Part shown: one piece after another, positions 6,458-9,705 of the stretch | Numbering within the stretch: the first letter of the stretch is position 1 | Layout of the letters: each line of letters opens with the position of its first letter | Source: UBA2730 sp022793235 | GTDB lineage: Bacteria; Bacillota_I; Bacilli_A; RF39; UBA660 | Assembly: GCA_949745755.1 (NCBI GenBank) | Contig: CATJZL010000095.1 | Coordinates: 1 to 9,705 of the forward strand | Reading direction: 5' to 3' | Length of the DNA: 9,705 nt | Notes under the pieces: model-generated | The model's database searches: none | What the model saw: the letters and a program-made list of their open reading frames with translations, nothing else | Told to the model about the DNA's origin: nothing | Position numbers and translations under genes: made by a program

Positions 6458-7217
6458 AAAATTCCTCCTTAATGATATTTGGTAAGATAACATCAATTCC
6501 CTCAATATTAAATTTTTCTTTACTTTTTCCAATTAAAACATCGAAAGAAATTTCCCTTTTATCAAGTAACACCTTGTCTGGCTTCCTACACTTAATTATC
6601 CCTTCATCATCAAGTGTCTTATAAGGAACTAAAATACTATCCTCATAACAAAAATCTAAATCCTCGTCATATACAAGCAAAATAGGACGCTTTTTATAAA
6701 AATCAACAAGCTTATTTCCAGTATCCAAATAAGCTGTATAAGTATATTTTTTCCCCTCTAAATAAATATCTAGACTATGCCTTAATGTATAACTTGACCT
6801 ATAATCTTTATTATCTTTTATATAACTATACAAAAGGTAAGGAGCAATAATAAAAAGAATAATCAAATTACAAAAAATATCTTTTTCACTTATAAAAGTA
6901 ATCTTAAAAAAATAAACAAAGCCTCCCAACAAAATGCTTAAAAGATAAAAATAAAAAATATTCTTTTTAAAATATTCAAGTTCTCTATACTGAAACGCAA
7001 GTATAATAATAAAAATACTAACAAGTAACTTAGAGAGTAACAGAGAAATACTAGATAAGGGTAAAAATAAAAAAATACATGTAACCTCTCCAAAAAGAGA
7101 AGCCAAGACAAGTCTTACAAAAGAGGTCTTTCTTTTTAATAGAAGCTTAACCCCTAATAATAAGAAAAAATCAAAGAAAAAATTTACGAGTAACAAAACA
7201 TCTATATATACTTTCAT
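6450..7217 (-). CDS. spoIIGA: Sigma-E processing peptidase SpoIIGA
   Basis: Membrane-embedded aspartic-type protease that activates pro-sigma-E in the mother cell after asymmetric division, on a signal (SpoIIR) from the forespore. It has 255 residues, against about 309 in B. subtilis. Residues 1 to about 132 are five or six hydrophobic segments starting with the typical MKVYIDVLLLVNFFFDFFLL. The rest is a soluble protease domain with the catalytic motif YLDTGNKLVDF (Asp165, Thr166, Gly167). Further conserved blocks are ILVPYKTLDDEGI (195-207), KPDKVLL (212-218), and VLIGKS near the end. The ATG has GGTGAG a few nt upstream. The stop TAG lies inside the start of sigE (ATGATTAG), so the protease and its substrate are translationally coupled. 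It is preceded by a terminator only about 20 bp upstream, so its promoter must lie in or beyond that hairpin. Confidence 0.93.
   Translation of the reverse strand: MKVYIDVLLLVNFFFDFFLLLGVKLLLKRKTSFVRLVLASLFGEVTCIFLFLPLSSISLLLSKLLVSIFIIILAFQYRELEYFKKNIFYFYLLSILLGGFVYFFKITFISEKDIFCNLIILFIIAPYLLYSYIKDNKDYRSSYTLRHSLDIYLEGKKYTYTAYLDTGNKLVDFYKKRPILLVYDEDLDFCYEDSILVPYKTLDDEGIIKCRKPDKVLLDKREISFDVLIGKSKEKFNIEGIDVILPNIIKEEFYD
6464..6470 (-). promoter_or_regulatory. Ribosome binding site that sets the sigE start
   Basis: AAGGAGG on the minus strand, 6 nt before ATG 6455-6457 and inside the last codons of spoIIGA. It argues against the longer reading frame that opens at 6532. Confidence 0.85.
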
Positions 7218-7237
7218 TTTCTCACCAAATTCATTAT

Positions 7238-7270
7238 AAAAAAAAAGACATTATAAATATGTCGTCTTTT
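7238..7270 (-). terminator. Intrinsic terminator after the hydrolase/membrane-protein operon
   Basis: On the minus strand GACAT (7259-7263) pairs with ATGTC (7247-7251), followed by nine T (7238-7246). An alternative outer stem pairs AAAAGAC (7264-7270) with GTCTTTT (7243-7249). It starts 5 nt after the stop of the membrane-protein gene and ends about 20 bp before spoIIGA. The A-run and T-run on both sides could also make it work in the other direction, but no plus-strand gene is present. Confidence 0.65.
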
Positions 7271-7274
7271 GTGC

Positions 7275-7586
7275 CTATTTTTTCTTTTTCCAAAAAATTT
7301 TAATAATATAAACCTCAAATATAATAAAAATAAGAATATAAAGCCACAAAATAAGTGTATAAGGAAGACCACTAATATATTGAGAGAGCAAAGAAGGTAT
7401 ACTCTCTGGAATATAATTATCTATGACCGCTGCAATATCCTGTAGAGGAATATTTAATTTTATAAAGGTAAATATACGAAGTAAAATATCAAATAAAGCT
7501 ATAAAATAAACAAAACAAGAAAAATCTTTAAAAAAGAAAATAACAAATAAAATTAAAAGTACTAAAATAACTAAATCTATATACAT
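7275..7586 (-). CDS. Small three-helix membrane protein, unknown function
   Basis: 103 residues, highly hydrophobic. Predicted membrane segments are about 2-18, 22-43 and 74-98. Between the second and third lies an amphipathic stretch (LNIPLQDIAAVIDNYIPESI), and the protein ends in a basic tail (FWKKKK). I do not recognise the family and no catalytic motif is visible. The ATG overlaps the last codons of the metallo-hydrolase gene by 10 bp and has AAGGAG 8 nt upstream, so the two are translationally coupled in one operon. A terminator follows 5 nt after the stop. It may anchor or partner the hydrolase, or be an unrelated envelope protein. Its place directly before spoIIGA is suggestive but not evidence of a sporulation role. 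Confidence 0.75.
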   Translation of the reverse strand: MYIDLVILVLLILFVIFFFKDFSCFVYFIALFDILLRIFTFIKLNIPLQDIAAVIDNYIPESIPSLLSQYISGLPYTLILWLYILIFIIFEVYIIKIFWKKKK

Positions 7587-8119
7587 GACAGGAACTCCTT
7601 TATATAAGAATTATTTTGAAGTTCATAAGAAAGAATTGTTGCCTCTCCATGACCTGGATACAAAACTGTATCTTTAGGATAAGCTTGAATTTTTTTAAGA
7701 CTATCCCTCATTTCTTCTTCACTTCCTCCAGGAAGATCTACTCTTCCAATTGAGTCTTTAAATATAAAATCCCCATCAAACATTAAATTTTCCTCTTCAA
7801 AATAAAAAGTAATTTCATCTTTAGCATGCCCTGGAGTTTCAATAACTTTAAATTTAAAATCCTTGATTTCATATTCTCCTTCAGGAGAAATACTCTTTTT
7901 AAATATTTTTATACCTCTTTTTGATATAAAATGCCTTAAAGCGCCAACATGATCAAAGTGAGAATGTGTAATAAGTACTCCTATAACTTTATCCTCTCCA
8001 ATACTCTCCTTTATCTTTAAATAATCATCTCCTGGATCAATTACTAAACAAGTATTGTTTTTTTTCAAAATATAGCAATTTTCATCAAGTGGACCAACTA
8101 CCACACACATAACTTCCAT
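7577..8119 (-). CDS. Metallo-beta-lactamase-fold hydrolase, GloB/YqgX type
   Basis: Predicted cytosolic Zn-dependent hydrolase of the glyoxalase II-like (hydroxyacylglutathione hydrolase-related) branch. At 180 residues it is somewhat shorter than the usual 200-210, mainly between the first metal motif and TPGH. Metal ligands are all present: THSHFDHVG (His52, His54, Asp56, His57), TPGHAKD (His98), FDGD (Asp117) and YPGHGEAT (His157). SIGRVDLPGGSEEE (123-136) is also typical. The N-terminus VGPLDENCYIL matches the family pattern of the first strand. The start is supported by AGGAGGG at 8125-8131, 6 nt upstream. A good promoter lies just before it. The substrate cannot be read from the sequence; bacilli lack glutathione, so another thioester or a detoxification product is likely. 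Confidence 0.92.
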   Translation of the reverse strand: MEVMCVVVGPLDENCYILKKNNTCLVIDPGDDYLKIKESIGEDKVIGVLITHSHFDHVGALRHFISKRGIKIFKKSISPEGEYEIKDFKFKVIETPGHAKDEITFYFEEENLMFDGDFIFKDSIGRVDLPGGSEEEMRDSLKKIQAYPKDTVLYPGHGEATILSYELQNNSYIKEFLSCI

Positions 8120-8143
8120 AACTACCCTCCTACTTCTATAACT

Positions 8144-8172
8144 ATTTTATCTTTTTCTACCTCTTTTTTCAA
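8144..8172 (-). promoter_or_regulatory. Predicted sigma-A promoter of the metallo-hydrolase operon
   Basis: Minus strand TTGAAA (8167-8172), 17-bp spacer, TAAAAT (8144-8149). The implied start gives a leader of about 18 nt carrying the AGGAGGG site. Confidence 0.7.
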
Positions 8173-8218
8173 GCTATTTATTACTTTAATTCCGTTACAA
8201 ATGGCTAAATCTATAAAC

Positions 8219-8261
8219 AAAAAATACAATGGTTAACACTTATAGCAATTAATCATTGTAT
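8219..8261 (-). terminator. Intrinsic terminator of the broken HD-GYP gene
   Basis: On the minus strand ATACAATG (8254-8261) and CATTGTAT (8224-8231) form a perfect 8-bp stem. Inside, TTAA pairs with TTAA around a short loop, and five T follow (8219-8223). It lies about 22 bp after the gene's final stop. Confidence 0.65.
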
Positions 8262-8282
8262 AGATACAGAAATAAGATAAAA

Positions 8283-8624
8283 TTACATTAAACCTCTTTT
8301 ACGATAAAGCGCTTTTCTCTTCTCTTTATCCTTATCAGTATTATTCTTATAATAATGACCCTTTTGTAGCGCCTTAAGTTGATCTTTAACTAAATCTTCA
8401 AGTATATATTTCTCATCATAGTATTTAAGATTAGGTATAATGTATAATATAGTAATATTATTATTTTCTTTTGCTGCTAAGTCTATTAACTGATTCGTTC
8501 CCTGCAATCGAACAACAGGTCGACAGCAAAAATTATAACCTTTTCGCTCACCAACTACAACTGCATTTTGTCCATTAGATAAATGAACCAAAGTATACTC
8601 TGGATAAAATGGAAAATGACTCAA
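8283..8624 (-). pseudogene. HD-GYP pseudogene, C-terminal fragment
   Basis: 113 codons open from a TTG that is only an internal codon; the same frame extends upstream to about 8710. It holds the C-terminal HD-GYP-associated segment (FYPEYTLVHLSNGQNAVVVG, then RPVVRLQG) and a basic tail ending in KRKALYRKRGLM. No ribosome binding site supports separate translation. Confidence 0.75.
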
Positions 8625-8635
8625 GAATATCTCTT

Positions 8636-9175
8636 CTAATTCAGGATTAATATATCCATTTTTACCATAATAACCAAATCTTGATACAATCTCTTCAAAT
8701 GGAATCTTTTCTCAATAGCTTCCGTTAATGCCTTATCATATAAGTCACATATATGCAATGCTTTGGCACCATACATATACCCTACTCTTTGATTTAAAAA
8801 TTGGTTAGGTACATGAAGTGGGCTTTTATCAGTAGTTTCTCCTTCATTTGCATAAAATATCATCTTTTTTACATCACTACTAAATCCTTTTTTCTGTTTT
8901 TCTTCAGGAAATACTATATCAGATAAGAAACAATAAGAATATACAGATGAAAAATCATCTTGATACTTGTCAAATATACCATCATGAATTGCTGGATACA
9001 CTGACCGTAAATGCTGTAAAGTAGCCTTTTTCTCTCTTAGTTTTTCTAAATTTTCTTCTTTATCTTTACAGTTCATTCCAATATCATGAAATAATGCTGC
9101 AACAGAAAGAGCATCTAAATCAATTAATTCCCCTTTTAAATTTTTCGTCACTGCATTGATTTCTTCCATCCTCAC
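8636..9175 (-). pseudogene. HD-GYP pseudogene, central fragment
   Basis: This frame is the direct continuation of the N-terminal fragment, separated only by TAG 9188-9190. It carries the HD pair (AALFHDIGMNC), a histidine-bearing helix (LQHLRSVYPAIHDGI), the aspartate motif ICDLYDKAL, and then loses frame at 8707-8710. Its last 20-odd residues before the stop are out-of-frame nonsense. The GTG at 9175 is probably an internal codon. Confidence 0.75.
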
Positions 9176-9187
9176 ATTAGAGCGTAA

Positions 9188-9478
9188 CTAAGCTTTAGCC
9201 TTTCTAACTCTAGAATTATTATATATTCTTGCCAAATTCAATGCATATCTAGAAACTCTCCCAGAATGAGAAATCACATCTTTTTGATAAAGATAGGCAG
9301 TCAAATCATTACTAGCACTTTGATTTTTTAAAACATAACTAGTTAATTCTTTAGCGTTTTCTAATACACCGAACATATTAGCACTGCCACCATGTAAAAT
9401 TTCTTCTTGAGCTTTTGCTAAAGATTGAATCGTATTTATTCTCAATCTCTCATTGATTATATTATTCTCATTTTGCAC
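9188..9478 (-). pseudogene. HD-GYP pseudogene, N-terminal fragment
   Basis: 96 codons from a GTG with no ribosome binding site. The same frame is open upstream to the frameshift near 9530, so GTG is an internal codon. The first 60 residues are a helical leader (ERLRINTIQSLAKAQEEIL). Next comes the first HD-domain histidine, in VISHSGRVSRYALNLARI. The fragment ends at the in-frame TAG. Confidence 0.75.
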
Positions 9479-9568
9479 TTGTCGCTCGTTAGTTACCTCA
9501 GCATCTGCAACATTAATCTCTGTAATTCCCCTTTTTATCCATTTTCTTTCCCCCTTTATATATTGCAG

Positions 9569-9597
9569 ATTATAACAAATTTTTCATGAGTTGTCAA
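9569..9597 (-). promoter_or_regulatory. Perfect consensus sigma-A promoter of the HD-GYP gene
   Basis: Minus strand TTGACA (9592-9597), exactly 17 bp, TATAAT (9569-9574). It is followed by a short leader with AAAGGGGG (9550-9557) and ATG at 9540-9542. This is the strongest promoter in the window. Confidence 0.85.
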
Positions 9598-9606
9598 TAG
9601 AGCAAA

Positions 9607-9635
9607 TTTTTAAGTTTAGGTTTTTTACTTAAAAA
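9607..9635. repeat. AT-only inverted repeat upstream of the HD-GYP promoter
   Basis: TTTTTAAGT (9607-9615) and ACTTAAAAA (9627-9635) form a perfect 9-bp stem around an 11-nt loop, ending 9 bp upstream of the -35 box. It could be a weak terminator of an upstream gene outside the window, an AT-rich UP-like region, or an operator. Confidence 0.35.
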
Positions 9636-9705
9636 AATATCGAATTTCAACCAAAAAACATCTTATAGACAAATTTTAATATTTTTTTCTTCAAATTTTT
9701 GATTA

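Larger units (their letters stand above)
8283..9542 (-). pseudogene. Broken HD-GYP-type phosphodiesterase gene (three lesions)
   Basis: Three open stretches form one gene. With the lesions undone it would encode about 419 residues. Lesions: (1) ATG at 9540-9542, with AAAGGGGG upstream, runs out of frame after nine codons; removing one base in the A5G4 run (9528-9536) joins it to a long open frame (ITEINVADAEVTNERQ and on). (2) An in-frame TAG at 9188-9190, plausibly from CAG, splits RKAKA from LRSNVRMEEINAV. (3) One base is missing in an A-run (8707-8710); restoring it gives AIEKKIPFEEIVSRFGYYGK, which leads straight into the last part. HD-GYP proteins normally hydrolyse cyclic di-GMP or related dinucleotides. 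Here the HD core survives (HSGRVSRY, FHDIG, ICDLYDKAL) but the HHE/GYP segment is replaced by YANEGETTDKSPL. The promoter and terminator are intact, so decay looks recent. Homopolymer lesions could be sequencing errors; the TAG is less easily explained so. Confidence 0.85.

Noticed and set aside
6458..6532. N-terminal extension of sigE by 25 codons
   Set aside because: It lies inside spoIIGA, lacks a ribosome binding site, and the ATG at 6457 has an ideal one; the extended form does not fit known pro-sigma-E.
9173..9190. Programmed readthrough or reassigned TAG in the HD-GYP gene
   Set aside because: TAG ends the XRE regulator, spoIIGA and the metallo-hydrolase genes normally, and two frameshifts in the same gene point to decay.
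1..9705. CRISPR array, tRNA, rRNA or insertion sequence
   Set aside because: No regularly spaced repeats, no tRNA-like cloverleaf, no rRNA-like stretch and no transposase or terminal inverted repeats were seen on reading both strands.

Overview
The window is AT-rich DNA from a spore-forming Bacillota, most likely an uncultured gut-type member of the Bacilli or Clostridia. The pointers are low GC, strong AGGAGG-type ribosome binding sites, a spoIIGA-sigE pair, a clostridial-type pyruvate phosphate dikinase, and a TasA-like surface protein of a kind common in such genomes. I cannot name the species. Every supported gene lies on the minus strand, so transcription runs from high to low coordinates. 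TAG ends several intact genes, so the standard stop code applies.

Right part (8219-9705). One HD-GYP-type phosphodiesterase gene has been broken by three separate lesions: a 1-nt insertion just after the start codon, an in-frame TAG, and a 1-nt deletion in an A-run. It still has a perfect consensus sigma-A promoter (TTGACA, 17 bp, TATAAT), a ribosome binding site and an intrinsic terminator.

Middle right (7238-8172). A promoter drives a short metallo-beta-lactamase-fold hydrolase (GloB/YqgX type) and a translationally coupled three-helix membrane protein of unknown role. A terminator follows.

Middle (5724-7217). This is the early mother-cell sporulation switch. SpoIIGA is a membrane protease and sigE encodes pro-sigma-E, its substrate; the two genes overlap by 8 bp. 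The sigma-E pro-sequence is short and hydrophobic. sigG, often the next gene in spore formers, is not present. Instead there is a separately terminated gene (4213-5562) for a large secreted or anchored TasA-like protein with extra C-terminal domains. Its leader carries a 20-bp inverted repeat.

Left centre (1067-3820). ppdK (pyruvate, phosphate dikinase) has its own promoter and is complete. A 500-bp spacer between it and the TasA-like gene holds the ppdK promoter, a terminator, several inverted repeats and a possible gene remnant.

Left end (1-about 1066). Past the ppdK stop come an unexplained open stretch, an unusual hairpin with two alternative partners, and an XRE-type regulator coupled to a ParB-like gene that runs off the window. 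This pair is typical of the control or maintenance module of an integrative element. The ppdK 3' end may therefore be an element boundary, but no integrase or direct repeat is visible to prove it.
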